Assembly: GCA_040880285.1 (NCBI GenBank) | Contig: JBBDIT010000008.1 | Coordinates: 1 to 47,978, forward strand | From: JANQJA01 sp040880285 | Lineage (GTDB): Bacteria > Pseudomonadota > Gammaproteobacteria > Pseudomonadales > Azotimanducaceae | DNA: 47,978 bases | Direction of reading: 5' to 3' | In this document: one piece after another, positions 35,150 to 43,906 of the stretch | Layout of the letters: each line of letters begins with the position of its first letter | How positions within the stretch are numbered: the stretch's first letter is position 1 | The notes under the pieces: model-generated | Told to the model about the DNA's origin: nothing | The model's database searches: none | What the model saw: the letters and a program-made list of their open reading frames with translations, nothing else | Position numbers and translations under genes: made by a program

Positions 35150-35557
35150 ATGTTCCTGGCATCCTTGACCCTAGAACAAAAAGAAGCGTTCATCTGCCTC
35201 GCCCACAATGTAGTCGTATCTGACGGAGATCTGTCTGTCGGTGAGCGTGTCATGATGGATACGATGCGAACCGAAATGAACTTACCCGACTCATTCGAGG
35301 CAAAGTACATCACACTCGAGGGTATCGAAGAAATCTTCGATACCCGGCGATCAAGAACCATCGCCATGCTGGCACTGATCCACCTCGGCTATGCGGATGG
35401 TGCTTTTGAGGTAGAAGAACAGTGTTTTATCGCTGACTTATGTCGCGCGTTTGAAATCTCGGAATCGGATTTTGGCCTTATCCAGAATTGGGTGAGGCGT
35501 TATATCGCACTTGAACGGGAAGCCCAGTCCCTCATGACCAGTTCCCAGGTCAGGTAA
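35150..35557 (+). CDS. TerB-like protein
   Basis: 135 aa, all-helical, acidic and cytoplasmic. LTLEQKEAFICLAHNVVVSD, followed by GDLSVGERVMMDTM and later LGYADGAFEVEEQCFI, gives the two DG/E-containing helix pairs typical of the TerB/TerB-like fold, which binds metal ions in tellurite-resistance proteins. It is not accompanied by other ter genes, so tellurite resistance cannot be claimed. A lipoprotein gene follows after 3 nt and is probably co-transcribed. GGAAG lies eight bases before the ATG. Confidence 0.65.
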   Translation: MFLASLTLEQKEAFICLAHNVVVSDGDLSVGERVMMDTMRTEMNLPDSFEAKYITLEGIEEIFDTRRSRTIAMLALIHLGYADGAFEVEEQCFIADLCRAFEISESDFGLIQNWVRRYIALEREAQSLMTSSQVR

Positions 35558-35560
35558 GCG

Positions 35561-36307
35561 ATGCATTCCAACTACCGGAGATTACCGGTATCACATCTAC
35601 TACTGGTAATTACCGCGTTTTTTTTCCTCGGCCTATCCATCGCAGGCTGCAGTCCCGCCGAAGACCGGGTAGTAGAGCCCCCGCAGGAAGAAGAGTCCCC
35701 ACAGGAAGTAGAGCCTCCGCAGGAAGATAAGTCTACAGGCACTAAGTCGCCGGTTCCGATGCAAAGGCCCGATGAACCTGACCAGGCCGATTCAGCTGAA
35801 CGACTATTGGCAAGTCCTCCGGCGAATTTCAAGTTGATCTACCAGTTTAATAACAGCGACACCCGAATCGTTGAATTCGTACCGAACGATGAGTCGGACA
35901 CGGACTGGAACACCAGGCTCACGTTTGAGTCCCATGCCCATCTGGTTGATTCAGACCCCATTGAAGTACTGATTGCTGAAGTCAAACGTCTCCAGGATAC
36001 CTGTAACTTTGTCCAGAATTTCAATTTGTTTTCCGGTTTCGAAAACGGCTATCCCACCTCTGTGCGCCTGATGATGTGCGGGACCAATCTAAAGCTCGAT
36101 ATCGGTGAAGTTTCTCTCACCAAAGTTATCCAGGCGACCGATTACCTATACCTGATTTCCGTAACGAGACGCGTGGTGCCATTTGAAATACACGATGCCG
36201 AGGTTGAACCACCCGAAATTGCGGTCTGGTCCAATTATTTATCACATATCACGGTCTGCGACGAGTCAGATATGAGCCATCCATGTGCGGAAACTACAAC
36301 CGAGTAG
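35561..36307 (+). CDS. Putative lipoprotein with Pro/Glu repeats
   Basis: 248 aa. A signal with lipobox SIAGC is followed by a low-complexity linker made of three six-residue repeats (VEPPQE, EESPQE, VEPPQE). The linker ends near residue 85, after which a globular domain of about 160 residues is unlike any family I recognise. The linker probably lets the domain reach away from the membrane. Two cysteines (TCNFVQ, MMCGTN) and two near the C-terminus (TVCDES, HPCAET) could form disulfides in the periplasm. It starts 3 nt after the TerB-like gene. Function unknown. Confidence 0.8.
   Translation: MHSNYRRLPVSHLLLVITAFFFLGLSIAGCSPAEDRVVEPPQEEESPQEVEPPQEDKSTGTKSPVPMQRPDEPDQADSAERLLASPPANFKLIYQFNNSDTRIVEFVPNDESDTDWNTRLTFESHAHLVDSDPIEVLIAEVKRLQDTCNFVQNFNLFSGFENGYPTSVRLMMCGTNLKLDIGEVSLTKVIQATDYLYLISVTRRVVPFEIHDAEVEPPEIAVWSNYLSHITVCDESDMSHPCAETTTE
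35672..35725 (+). repeat. Three 18-bp in-frame repeats in the lipoprotein linker
   Basis: Units at 35672-35689, 35690-35707 and 35708-35725 encode VEPPQE, EESPQE and VEPPQE. The first and third differ at a single base; the middle copy is more diverged. Being a multiple of three, copy-number changes would only alter linker length. Confidence 0.85.
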
Positions 36308-36390
36308 CTTAACGCGCTGGCAAGGTTTAGCGTACACATCTGCGGCTCGCGATGGCAAATGTCCGCAGGTCAGCACCCGCGAAAGAGTGC

Positions 36391-37125
36391 ATGATGGCCA
36401 TCATGTCAGGGTTAATCTCCGCTTTTTCTTTCAACCTGTTTCCCGGCACCTGCATCCTTTGTAATGCACTGACGCAGCGGCCGATTGATCTTTGCGAGCC
36501 TTGCCAACGGGATCTGCCACACGCCCGTTCGGCCTGTGATATTTGCGCTCTGCCACTACCTTATGTGGGTACCTGCGGCAGGTGCCTGGCCCAGCCACCC
36601 TATTTCCAACGTGCCTTCGCGGCGTTTATCTATGAATCACCCGTCGATAGACTGGTCAACGAATTTAAGAGCGGCCGACGACTGGTGGGTAAAGTGCTGT
36701 CTGACATTCTGGCAGCCGAGTTTGCAACCACTTCAAAACGAGAGGATATTCCGGACCTGCTCATTCCAGTGCCCTTGACCCGATCACGCATACATCAGCG
36801 GGGATTCAACCAGGCGCTCGACATTGCCGTCCACGTGTCAGACAGGATCAAGGTACCGGTGGCACAAGATATCTGTCATCGCATAAAGGAGACACCGCAA
36901 CAAAAGACCCTGGGTGCTGCGTCGCGGAAACGAATTCTGCGCGGTGCGTTCGAAATCCGGGGTGATATCCAGGGAAGATCCATCGGTCTGGTTGACGATG
37001 TTGTCACCACCGGGGCCAGCGCCTCTGAGATTGCACGAACACTGCTCATGAGTGGGGCAGAATCGATTTCGGTACTTGCACTGGCCAGAACGCCAGTTCA
37101 CAGCGGAGTTTCACAACACGCCTGA
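36391..37125 (+). CDS. comF: ComF family phosphoribosyltransferase-like protein
   Basis: About 244 aa from 36391 (GAAAGAG just upstream); ATG codons at 36352, 36394 and 36403 are also possible. The N-terminal zinc ribbon has Cys pairs CILCNA and CEPCQ, then CDIC and CGRC. The type I PRTase domain has the PRPP loop IGLVDDVVTTGASASE. It also contains RGFNQA. ComF takes part in natural transformation (ssDNA handling in the cytoplasm), and in many bacteria sits beside bioH or other unrelated genes. nudC follows after 51 nt. The DNA-uptake role is inferred from the family. Confidence 0.9.
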   Translation: MMAIMSGLISAFSFNLFPGTCILCNALTQRPIDLCEPCQRDLPHARSACDICALPLPYVGTCGRCLAQPPYFQRAFAAFIYESPVDRLVNEFKSGRRLVGKVLSDILAAEFATTSKREDIPDLLIPVPLTRSRIHQRGFNQALDIAVHVSDRIKVPVAQDICHRIKETPQQKTLGAASRKRILRGAFEIRGDIQGRSIGLVDDVVTTGASASEIARTLLMSGAESISVLALARTPVHSGVSQHA

Positions 37126-37176
37126 CCGCGCCTGTGTTAAAGTCACCAGTCTCATCGACTTCAAATATTATCCGGA

Positions 37177-38028
37177 ATGGACTGGGAACTTATCAACATC
37201 TCGGAAGAATTTCTCCCGGGGGTCAAACCACCGGAACAGTGGGAGTACTCGTATCATATTGTCATCTCGGATGATGAGATACTGACCATCGACGGCGTAC
37301 ACCCCTTTCGACCGCTCACACAGGATGAATTCCGCTGGCTGGGCATTGACGTGCTGAACGAACACTATCTGGGAAGCATCGGCGCAATGCCGGTCTTCGC
37401 AAGCGAGGTGGACCCGGATGCCGACAATCCACCAGGCTACGAATTTGAAACCTTGCGATCATTTCTTGGTCGTGTAGAAGAACCTGTATTCAATTTGATC
37501 GGGCGCGCGAAACAGATCGTGGACTGGCATCGTAATCATCAGCATTGCGGCCAATGTGGTGGCCTGACAGTGGCTTCAGAATTTGACCGCTCGCGACAGT
37601 GCCCGGACTGTAACCAGCTTTTCTATCCGCGACTGGCACCTTCAATCATCGTGTTGATCACCCGGGGTGAGGAAATGCTGTTGGCGCGAAACGTTCGCGC
37701 CCGGAGCAATTTCTATTCAACCCTTGCCGGTTTTATCGAACCAGGTGAGTCAATCGAAGAAGCAGTACATCGGGAAGTCATGGAAGAGGTCGGTATTCGA
37801 ATCAGGAATCTTGCGTATTTCGGTAGTCAGTCATGGCCCTTCCCCAACTCACTCATGCTCGGTTTTCATGCCGAGTATGACAGTGGCGAATTGGTGCTAC
37901 AGGAAGACGAAATCGCCGAGGCACGCTGGTTTCATTATACTGATTTGCCCCATAGGCCCACCAACGTTTCCATTTCAGGCTGGCTTATCGACGAATTTGT
38001 TCGTCGGCTACAGGGTGACCGCCGTTGA
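37177..38028 (+). CDS. nudC: NADH pyrophosphatase / NAD-capped RNA hydrolase
   Basis: 283 aa. Zinc ribbon ligands are C124, C127, C142 and C145. The complete Nudix box runs from G185 to about 207 (GFIEPGESIEEAVHREVMEE then VGI). The NudC-specific array appears as SQSWPFPNS (217-225). It hydrolyses NAD(H) to NMN and AMP and removes NAD caps from RNA. The N-terminal domain of about 110 residues is normal for the family. It ends 21 nt before the preferred modB start and may be co-transcribed with comF and modBC. Confidence 0.94.
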   Translation: MDWELINISEEFLPGVKPPEQWEYSYHIVISDDEILTIDGVHPFRPLTQDEFRWLGIDVLNEHYLGSIGAMPVFASEVDPDADNPPGYEFETLRSFLGRVEEPVFNLIGRAKQIVDWHRNHQHCGQCGGLTVASEFDRSRQCPDCNQLFYPRLAPSIIVLITRGEEMLLARNVRARSNFYSTLAGFIEPGESIEEAVHREVMEEVGIRIRNLAYFGSQSWPFPNSLMLGFHAEYDSGELVLQEDEIAEARWFHYTDLPHRPTNVSISGWLIDEFVRRLQGDRR

Positions 38029-38049
38029 TAATTGTATAGCATTGCGCTC

Positions 38050-38742
38050 ATGAACGAGGCGGATTTCACAGCATTATGGCTGACGGTAAAACTTGCGACC
38101 GTGACTACAATCATCCTGGTTATTGTTGCCACTCCGCTCGCCTGGTGGCTCGGCCGAACACAAACCCCCTTTAAAATACTGATAGAACCCCTGGTTGCAC
38201 TACCCATTGTGCTGCCGCCCACCGTGATGGGGTTTTACCTGCTGATCGCATTCGCACCTGAAAGTATTGTCGGTGAGTTCTGGCAGTGGCTGACCGGACA
38301 ACAACTTGCATTTACCTTTAACGCACTGGTCATCGGTTCGGTCATTTATTCGCTGCCCTTTTATGTCCAACCTTTGCAGGTCGCATTTGAGAATCTGGAA
38401 CAGGGTCTGCTGGATGCGGCGGCGACTCTTGGGGCCAATCCCGTTGACCGTTTCTTTTCGCTGGTTGTCCCTGCGTGCCGCAATGGTTTCATCACAGCTG
38501 GCTGCCTTGCCTTTGCCCATACCATCGGCGAGTTCGGTATCGTCCTTATGATAGGCGGCAGTATTCCCGGCGAGACTCGCGTGCTTTCGATCGCCTTGTT
38601 CGAAGAGGTCGAGACGCTGAATTACGACAGGGCCCATACGATTGCAGGGAGCCTTATGGTATTTGCATTCGTGCTCCTGCTCCTGGTGTACTCATTTAAC
38701 CGCCACTTCAAGCTGGGCGCACCGGGATACAATCGAAAATGA
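38050..38742 (+). CDS. modB: Molybdate ABC transporter permease
   Basis: 230 aa from the ATG at 38050 (a TTG at 38032 would add six residues). Five or so membrane helices, beginning ALWLTVKLATVTTIILVIVA. The coupling-helix (EAA) region EFGIVLMIGGSIPGETRVLS is close to E. coli ModB. It forms the inner-membrane channel for molybdate (possibly tungstate). Its stop overlaps the modC start (ATGA). The usual upstream partner modA (binding protein) is absent; nudC occupies that position. Confidence 0.93.
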   Translation: MNEADFTALWLTVKLATVTTIILVIVATPLAWWLGRTQTPFKILIEPLVALPIVLPPTVMGFYLLIAFAPESIVGEFWQWLTGQQLAFTFNALVIGSVIYSLPFYVQPLQVAFENLEQGLLDAAATLGANPVDRFFSLVVPACRNGFITAGCLAFAHTIGEFGIVLMIGGSIPGETRVLSIALFEEVETLNYDRAHTIAGSLMVFAFVLLLLVYSFNRHFKLGAPGYNRK

Positions 38743-39830
38743 TTTCCGCAGACATCCACATCACGCGACCGGGCGGCTTTACACTTGATGTCCAATTGCA
38801 CCTGGGTGATGGTGTTAGTGCGCTATACGGACCTTCCGGGGCCGGCAAGACCTCGATTTTACGCCTGCTTGCAGGACTGGAGCGTGGCACCGGGGATGAC
38901 ACCATCAATATTCGCGCCGATGACGTCGAGTGGCAAGGTCGCCGGGGCTTTGTTCCATCCTATCAGCGCAAAATTGGTTATGTATTCCAGCGCCCCCAAC
39001 TGTTCCCTCACCTCAACGTCGAGAAGAACCTGGCCTACGCCATCAAACGAGTGCGCAGCGACCAGGCCCCCGCACTCGCGCAGGTCCAGGAATGGCTCGA
39101 CCTCTCGGAACTATTGGACAAACGAGTTGACCAGCTCTCCGGTGGTGAGGGGCAACGCGTCGCGATCGGGCGCGCACTTCTAAGCGGTGCCAGGTACCTG
39201 TTATTGGACGAACCCCTTGGTTCGGTGGACCAGGCCGCCAGGTGGCGAATCCTGCCTTACCTGGCTCGTTTACACCGGGAACTCGATGTGCCGATGATCT
39301 ATGTCAGCCACTCACTTGATGAAGTCAATTACCTGGCCGACGTTGTTTATATGATTGAATCAGGACGGGTGGCAGCGGCAGGGTCTGTTTTCGAAACCAG
39401 TGCCTCACTGGAATTCAACAAAAATGAGAGCGATAGCCTCGCCGCGGTGGTTCACTGCAAGGCAGTGAACTATGACGCCGCATTCGGACTGGCAGAATTC
39501 AGCCTCGGTCGCCAGTCATTGTATGTGGCATCCGACGGTCCTATAACCGGGTCAGGCTACCGCGTGCGTATTCCCGCCCGGGATGTCAGTATCACGCTGG
39601 TCAAACCCGAAAATACCAGCATTCTTAATATTATGGTCGCTACAGTCGACGACATGGAGGAACCTGTGCCACTAACCGGCGCCAGCGTACTTGTCCGACT
39701 CGCGGTCGATGATCAATTCATCCTTGCACGCATTACCAGAAAATCCTTGTCCCACCTCGGCCTCAGAAAAGGTCTTGAAGTCTATGTCCAGATCAAAGGC
39801 GTAGCATTGTTGACCGACAATGTCAGTTGA
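38739..39830 (+). CDS. modC: Molybdate ABC transporter ATPase
   Basis: 363 aa. Walker A GPSGAGKT (31-38), signature LSGGEGQ (133-139, Glu in the variable position), Walker B YLLLDEP (153-159) and H-loop VSHSLDEV. A C-terminal TOBE/MOP domain (about 295-360) binds molybdate in ModC and gives feedback inhibition. It overlaps modB at the start and the SrkA gene at the end by 11 nt, so the three are translated from one mRNA. Confidence 0.94.
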   Translation: MISADIHITRPGGFTLDVQLHLGDGVSALYGPSGAGKTSILRLLAGLERGTGDDTINIRADDVEWQGRRGFVPSYQRKIGYVFQRPQLFPHLNVEKNLAYAIKRVRSDQAPALAQVQEWLDLSELLDKRVDQLSGGEGQRVAIGRALLSGARYLLLDEPLGSVDQAARWRILPYLARLHRELDVPMIYVSHSLDEVNYLADVVYMIESGRVAAAGSVFETSASLEFNKNESDSLAAVVHCKAVNYDAAFGLAEFSLGRQSLYVASDGPITGSGYRVRIPARDVSITLVKPENTSILNIMVATVDDMEEPVPLTGASVLVRLAVDDQFILARITRKSLSHLGLRKGLEVYVQIKGVALLTDNVS

Positions 39831-40803
39831 CACTCATCCGTTTACCAGGCTTACACCGGATCTGGTCATGGACGCGGTGGAAAGTGTCGGCTTGCGATGT
39901 GATGCCCGCATTCTCGAACTCAACAGCTATGAGAATCGCGTTTACCAGATCGGTATAGAGGACGCCACGCCGGTTATCGGAAAATTTTATCGCCCGGACC
40001 GCTGGAGCGACAAACAGATCATTGAGGAGCACGACTTCACGATCGAACTCAACAAGAAGGATATCTCCGCGGTACCGCCACTGGACCTGGGTGGCGGAAC
40101 GACACTGGGAAACTGGGATCATTTTCGGTTTGCGCTCTATGAACGTCGAGGTGGACGCGCGCCCGACTTCGACAATCTTGAGAATCTGGAAATACTCGGA
40201 CGTCACATCGGCAGGATCCACTCCGTCGGAGCAGGCAAGCAATTCAAACACAGACCCACCCTTTCGGTGGAAGAATATGGAGACCAGACCCGTACCTATC
40301 TGATCAAGAACAACTTTATCCCGTTCGAATTGCAGGATGCCTATAGCGCCGTCACTTCCGAGTTGCTGGGCCAACTAAAGGACATACTCAAGGGCCATCG
40401 CCTGATTCGCTTACACGGCGATTGCCACATTGGAAACATATTATGGCGGGATGACTTGCCCCATTTTGTCGACTTTGATGATGCCCGCAATGGCCCGGCA
40501 ATCCAGGACCTCTGGATGATGTTGTCTGGTGACATGGAAGAAAAAAGCCAACAGATGTCACGCATCCTTTACGGCTACCGTGCCTTCTATGAATTCAGCC
40601 TATCTGAGCTGCGCCTCATCGAACCCCTGCGCACACTGAGAATTATGTACCATGCCGGTTGGTTAGCGCGGCGCTGGGATGACCCTGCGTTCCCCCGGGC
40701 TTTTCCTTTCTTTAATACACACCACTACTGGTCGGAACAGGTCCAGCAATTGAGAGAGCAACGTGAGAAGCTTGATCAGGCACCATTGCAATTATTTGAC
40801 TAA
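39820..40803 (+). CDS. srkA: Stress response kinase A (YihE/RdoA family)
   Basis: 327 aa, an aminoglycoside-phosphotransferase-like Ser/Thr kinase. RLHGDCHIGNILW carries the catalytic D201 and N206, and FVDFDD carries the metal-binding D218. YENRVYQIG and KFYRPDRWS near the N-terminus are highly characteristic of SrkA. In E. coli SrkA counteracts MazF-linked programmed cell death and is controlled with dsbA by Cpx; here no dsbA follows and the gene sits after modC. The stop overlaps the convergent acyltransferase gene by 12 nt. Confidence 0.93.
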   Translation: MSVDTHPFTRLTPDLVMDAVESVGLRCDARILELNSYENRVYQIGIEDATPVIGKFYRPDRWSDKQIIEEHDFTIELNKKDISAVPPLDLGGGTTLGNWDHFRFALYERRGGRAPDFDNLENLEILGRHIGRIHSVGAGKQFKHRPTLSVEEYGDQTRTYLIKNNFIPFELQDAYSAVTSELLGQLKDILKGHRLIRLHGDCHIGNILWRDDLPHFVDFDDARNGPAIQDLWMMLSGDMEEKSQQMSRILYGYRAFYEFSLSELRLIEPLRTLRIMYHAGWLARRWDDPAFPRAFPFFNTHHYWSEQVQQLREQREKLDQAPLQLFD

Positions 40804-42021
40804 CGACGCATCTCGCATAACGCCATGGGTGACCTTGTTTACAATGGGATTGGCGTACATCGCTAGCCATTGCCGACGCAGGTGTTCCGGACAGGTTGCC
40901 AAACGAAGGTCAAATTCAGCGCTTTCATCGCCCTCTACAAGCCCACGCACTCCCTCCCAGGTCTCGCTGTAGGGAGACTTCTCAGCCAGCGCGGCGAGCG
41001 CCAGCAGGTTGATGGGGAAAATCTTGAGTCCCGATAAAATCTGTTGGTCCAATTCGCTCGCCACCTGTTCAGGCGTTTGGTAATGCCCATCGAGGGGCTT
41101 GCCAAAGCTCACATGCACCCGACCCTTGAATCCGCCAAGACCCCTTGCCAGACTCAGCAGGTCTTCGCCCGGTGGTTTGATGTAGCTACCATCCGCGGCA
41201 ATCGCAAATAATTCTTTCGCTTTACTGACATCACACGGATCAAATTCATACGATATAGCAACCGGCACCAGATTCAGGTCGCAAACCACCTCAGGAAACG
41301 GCTTCTTTCGTTCTGCCAGCGCCAACATCTTGATAACAGCCACATCCGTCAGGTCCATTGCATCCTTGGCCCGCCCTTCTGCCTGGGCGATCCATATCGA
41401 CTGTCCATCTTCCAGTGTCTGGCGAACAAAACGAGAAGATACCAGAAGTGCCGCATACAACTTCTTTGCGCCTGATACAGATCGTTTGATAAAAAAGCTC
41501 TTATTGAGCTTCATAAGATCGGTGACGAACTGACGCTGTACCAGGTTATCACCGACGGCAATTCGCGCGGTGTCAAGGCCGGATTCGTGCAGTGCAAAGT
41601 CAACCAACATCGAATCGCCTGCAATATCCCGATGATTGCTAACAAAGACATAAGATTTATCTTTCGACAGGGACTCAATACCATCGTAAGTAAATGAGGT
41701 CATCGTTTCATTGACCAGCTTGCGAACATAATACGCAATCACCTGTTGGAACGACTTGATATCGGTCACCTGTCCCAACAGTTGCTTTACCCGGCGACGC
41801 GCCAGTATCCGAACAAGCCCGGGTAACACACGGGCAAGGCGAGGTGAATCGTAGCGACCCAGAAAATCCAGTAGCTCAACATCGTCAATGAGCCTTGCGA
41901 TAACGTGAGGAACCTCGTCATCCCTGTAGGGCCTGATATCTTCGAAATCGTCCATTACCTTTTTTGTCTCAAATCCATTGGTAATACGGAGAACAGGCCC
42001 AGTGTACTTGGTTAGAGTCAA
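40792..42021 (-). CDS. Glycerol-phosphate-type acyltransferase (1-acyltransferase family)
   Basis: 409 aa. An acyltransferase core between about 120 and 300 has VFVSNHRDIAGDS (126-138), where the usual His-x4-Asp box is H130 with D136, one residue longer than HX4D. The receptor-binding block IWIAQAEGRAKD (209-220) also matches the GPAT/PlsC superfamily, as does FFIKRSVSG. A role in phospholipid or lipid-A-type acylation at the inner membrane is likely, but acceptor and acyl donor are unknown. Long flanking regions of about 110 residues each are unexplained. Confidence 0.78.
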   Translation of the reverse strand: MTLTKYTGPVLRITNGFETKKVMDDFEDIRPYRDDEVPHVIARLIDDVELLDFLGRYDSPRLARVLPGLVRILARRRVKQLLGQVTDIKSFQQVIAYYVRKLVNETMTSFTYDGIESLSKDKSYVFVSNHRDIAGDSMLVDFALHESGLDTARIAVGDNLVQRQFVTDLMKLNKSFFIKRSVSGAKKLYAALLVSSRFVRQTLEDGQSIWIAQAEGRAKDAMDLTDVAVIKMLALAERKKPFPEVVCDLNLVPVAISYEFDPCDVSKAKELFAIAADGSYIKPPGEDLLSLARGLGGFKGRVHVSFGKPLDGHYQTPEQVASELDQQILSGLKIFPINLLALAALAEKSPYSETWEGVRGLVEGDESAEFDLRLATCPEHLRRQWLAMYANPIVNKVTHGVMRDASLVK

Positions 42022-42074
42022 GACCTGAAACTTGCGTTATTCTATTCCAATCTGTCATGGAAACGTAAAACCGG

Positions 42075-42608
42075 TTGGAAAACAGCGTGCAAACGAATAT
42101 CACCATCAGGCATGCGATCAGAGACGACCTGCCTGCCCTGACTGAAATTTACAACGATTATGTGTGCAATACGCCGATCACATTCGATGTATCTCCGTTC
42201 GAGCCCCATGAGAGAGAACCGTGGCTCAATCAATTCACCGAAAATACCCGCCACCAACTGCTGGTGGTCTCGCAGGATGGAATCGTCAATGGTTATGCGT
42301 CGAGTGCCCCGTTGCGACCAAAGCAGGCATACGAGACATCGGTCGAGTGCACGATCTACCTAAGGCCGGGATCAGTCGGGCAGGGACTCGGCAAGCAGCT
42401 ATACAGTGCACTCTTTTCCGTTCTCGCAGATCAAGACATTCATCGATGCTACGGTATTATAACTCTCCCTAACGAGGCGAGTATCAGTTTTCACCACGCC
42501 TTCGGCTTTAAGGAAGTTGCCCGCCTGACGGAAGTGGGCCGCAAGTTTGATCGATACTGGGACACCCTGTGGATGGAGAAAGCAATGTCCCGGCATGGTC
42601 ATCTGTAG
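42075..42608 (+). CDS. GNAT N-acetyltransferase (phosphinothricin acetyltransferase-like)
   Basis: 177 aa with a TTG start (a GTG four codons later is possible). ITIRHAIRDDLPALTEIYND is the standard PAT/Bar opening. The acetyl-CoA loop is GSVGQGLGKQLYSALF, followed by HHAFGFKEVARLTEVGRKFDRYWDTLWMEK-type C-terminal motifs. PAT-like enzymes acetylate methionine sulfoximine or phosphinothricin-like amines, and broad specificity is common. It ends by overlapping the convergent permease gene by 10 nt. Confidence 0.9.
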   Translation: MENSVQTNITIRHAIRDDLPALTEIYNDYVCNTPITFDVSPFEPHEREPWLNQFTENTRHQLLVVSQDGIVNGYASSAPLRPKQAYETSVECTIYLRPGSVGQGLGKQLYSALFSVLADQDIHRCYGIITLPNEASISFHHAFGFKEVARLTEVGRKFDRYWDTLWMEKAMSRHGHL

Positions 42609-43408
42609 ATGGGCCGAAGAATGAGGGATGCACCCAACAGTATCAACAGCAAAAATACAAATCGACGTAACAGCTTATCTGGAACAAAGGGTGCGATACG
42701 TCGCGACATCAACGTGACCACAACAACAATCGGGATGGATAACAATGCCGTTAACACAATTTCGCTGGTCAATTGACCCGAGACAGTGACGAATGCGGAA
42801 CGCCCTGCCGTTGAGACGAGGAAAGTTGCCAGCAAGGTTGCCCTGATTACATTCACATCCAGCGGCTGGCGATACATGAACCAGGCGAGCGGCGCCCCAC
42901 CCGCACCGTAGAGCCCCGTGACAAGACCGCCAGCACTGCCTGTGGCTATCGTCGAGAAGCGCCCCGACGAGTGCCCGAACGGATGAGGTTGCGCCATGAG
43001 CAATCCGCCGGCCAGAATAATGACAATTCCCAGCAAGACTTTAAGCCCCTCGGTGAATCCGGTGGAAAGGATATGAAGCAACGCAAGACCGGCAATCGTA
43101 AAGGGAACAAGCCCCATCACCAAATTGCGCCAGAATATCCTGTCAACATATCGATAAGTGTGGCGCAAGGCGACAACCGCATTGACCATCGAGATAAGGC
43201 TCACTACGGCGGCAGAAAATGCGATCTCCGCGAGGCCAAGTGCCGTGACCCCACCCATAATAATAAGACCCATGGCAAAACCGGTAATCGATTGCACCAG
43301 GGTCCCGATTGCTACCAGCAAAAGGAACAGAATTGTTTCCGTAACTGCCACGCGCCTACCATCAATGTTAAGATGCAGTACTGTACCATTGTCGGATCGG
43401 CCACTCAT
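42599..43408 (-). CDS. TauE/SafE-family sulfite exporter-like permease
   Basis: Up to 269 aa with about seven or eight hydrophobic helices. Seen: GTLVQSITGFAMGLIIMGGV near the N-terminus and GLVTGLYGAGGAPLAWFMY in the middle, the two repeats of the TauE family (usually with GxGGG and P). The family exports sulfite, sulfoacetate or other organic anions; substrate unknown. The ATG at 43408 overlaps the hemJ ATG; a GTG at 43351 with GGTAGG just upstream is an attractive alternative start that would leave a small intergenic gap. Confidence 0.85.
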   Translation of the reverse strand: MSGRSDNGTVLHLNIDGRRVAVTETILFLLLVAIGTLVQSITGFAMGLIIMGGVTALGLAEIAFSAAVVSLISMVNAVVALRHTYRYVDRIFWRNLVMGLVPFTIAGLALLHILSTGFTEGLKVLLGIVIILAGGLLMAQPHPFGHSSGRFSTIATGSAGGLVTGLYGAGGAPLAWFMYRQPLDVNVIRATLLATFLVSTAGRSAFVTVSGQLTSEIVLTALLSIPIVVVVTLMSRRIAPFVPDKLLRRFVFLLLILLGASLILRPIYR

Positions 43409-43823
43409 GTTGTGGATAAAAACATTCCATCTTCTGTTCGTTATGGCATGGGTCGCGGGAATCTTCTACATACCTCGAATCATGGTCCACTATGTCGAAG
43501 GCAGGGCTAATGGAGAAGACGTCTCCCGGCTAAAGATTATGGTGCGGAAACTGTTCGGCTTCTCATCCATAATGGCAGTACTGGCAACGGTACTCGGATT
43601 CTGGCTGTGGCTTGGGTGGTGGCTGGGTTCCGGCGATTGGGTCTACGCTAAAATTGGCCTCGTGTTCCTGCTGTTTGCTTACCATTACCAGTGTTTTCGG
43701 TACATCGTAATGATGGAAAATGACCAGCTGATCCGGTCATCTTTATACTTCCGGCTCTACAATGAAGCACCGTTGATCCTGCTGGTCCCCATCCTGATCC
43801 TGGTGGTCCTGAAGCCTTTCTGA
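43407..43823 (+). CDS. hemJ: Protoporphyrinogen IX oxidase HemJ
   Basis: 138 aa, four membrane helices, all typical of HemJ. The opening MLWIKTFHLLFVMAWVAGI carries the conserved His8, followed by FYIPR. A KIGLVFLLFAYHYQCFR segment is also conserved, and the C-terminus ends NEAPLILLVPILILVVLKPF. It converts protoporphyrinogen IX to protoporphyrin IX in heme synthesis, at the inner membrane. The frame is open further upstream, but residues before 43407 do not resemble the family. There are no other hem genes nearby. Confidence 0.92.
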   Translation: MLWIKTFHLLFVMAWVAGIFYIPRIMVHYVEGRANGEDVSRLKIMVRKLFGFSSIMAVLATVLGFWLWLGWWLGSGDWVYAKIGLVFLLFAYHYQCFRYIVMMENDQLIRSSLYFRLYNEAPLILLVPILILVVLKPF

Positions 43824-43906
43824 ATAACTATCAAATTCCAGCGACGGAAACGGCCATTCCGGACGTAGAAATGGTGAACCATCCAGTTACATTGAGGAAG
43901 AACACC

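Noticed and set aside
43158..43406. N-terminal extension of hemJ by 83 residues
   Set aside because: The extension lies antisense to the TauE-like gene and does not resemble HemJ, whose known proteins begin at the MLWIK segment.
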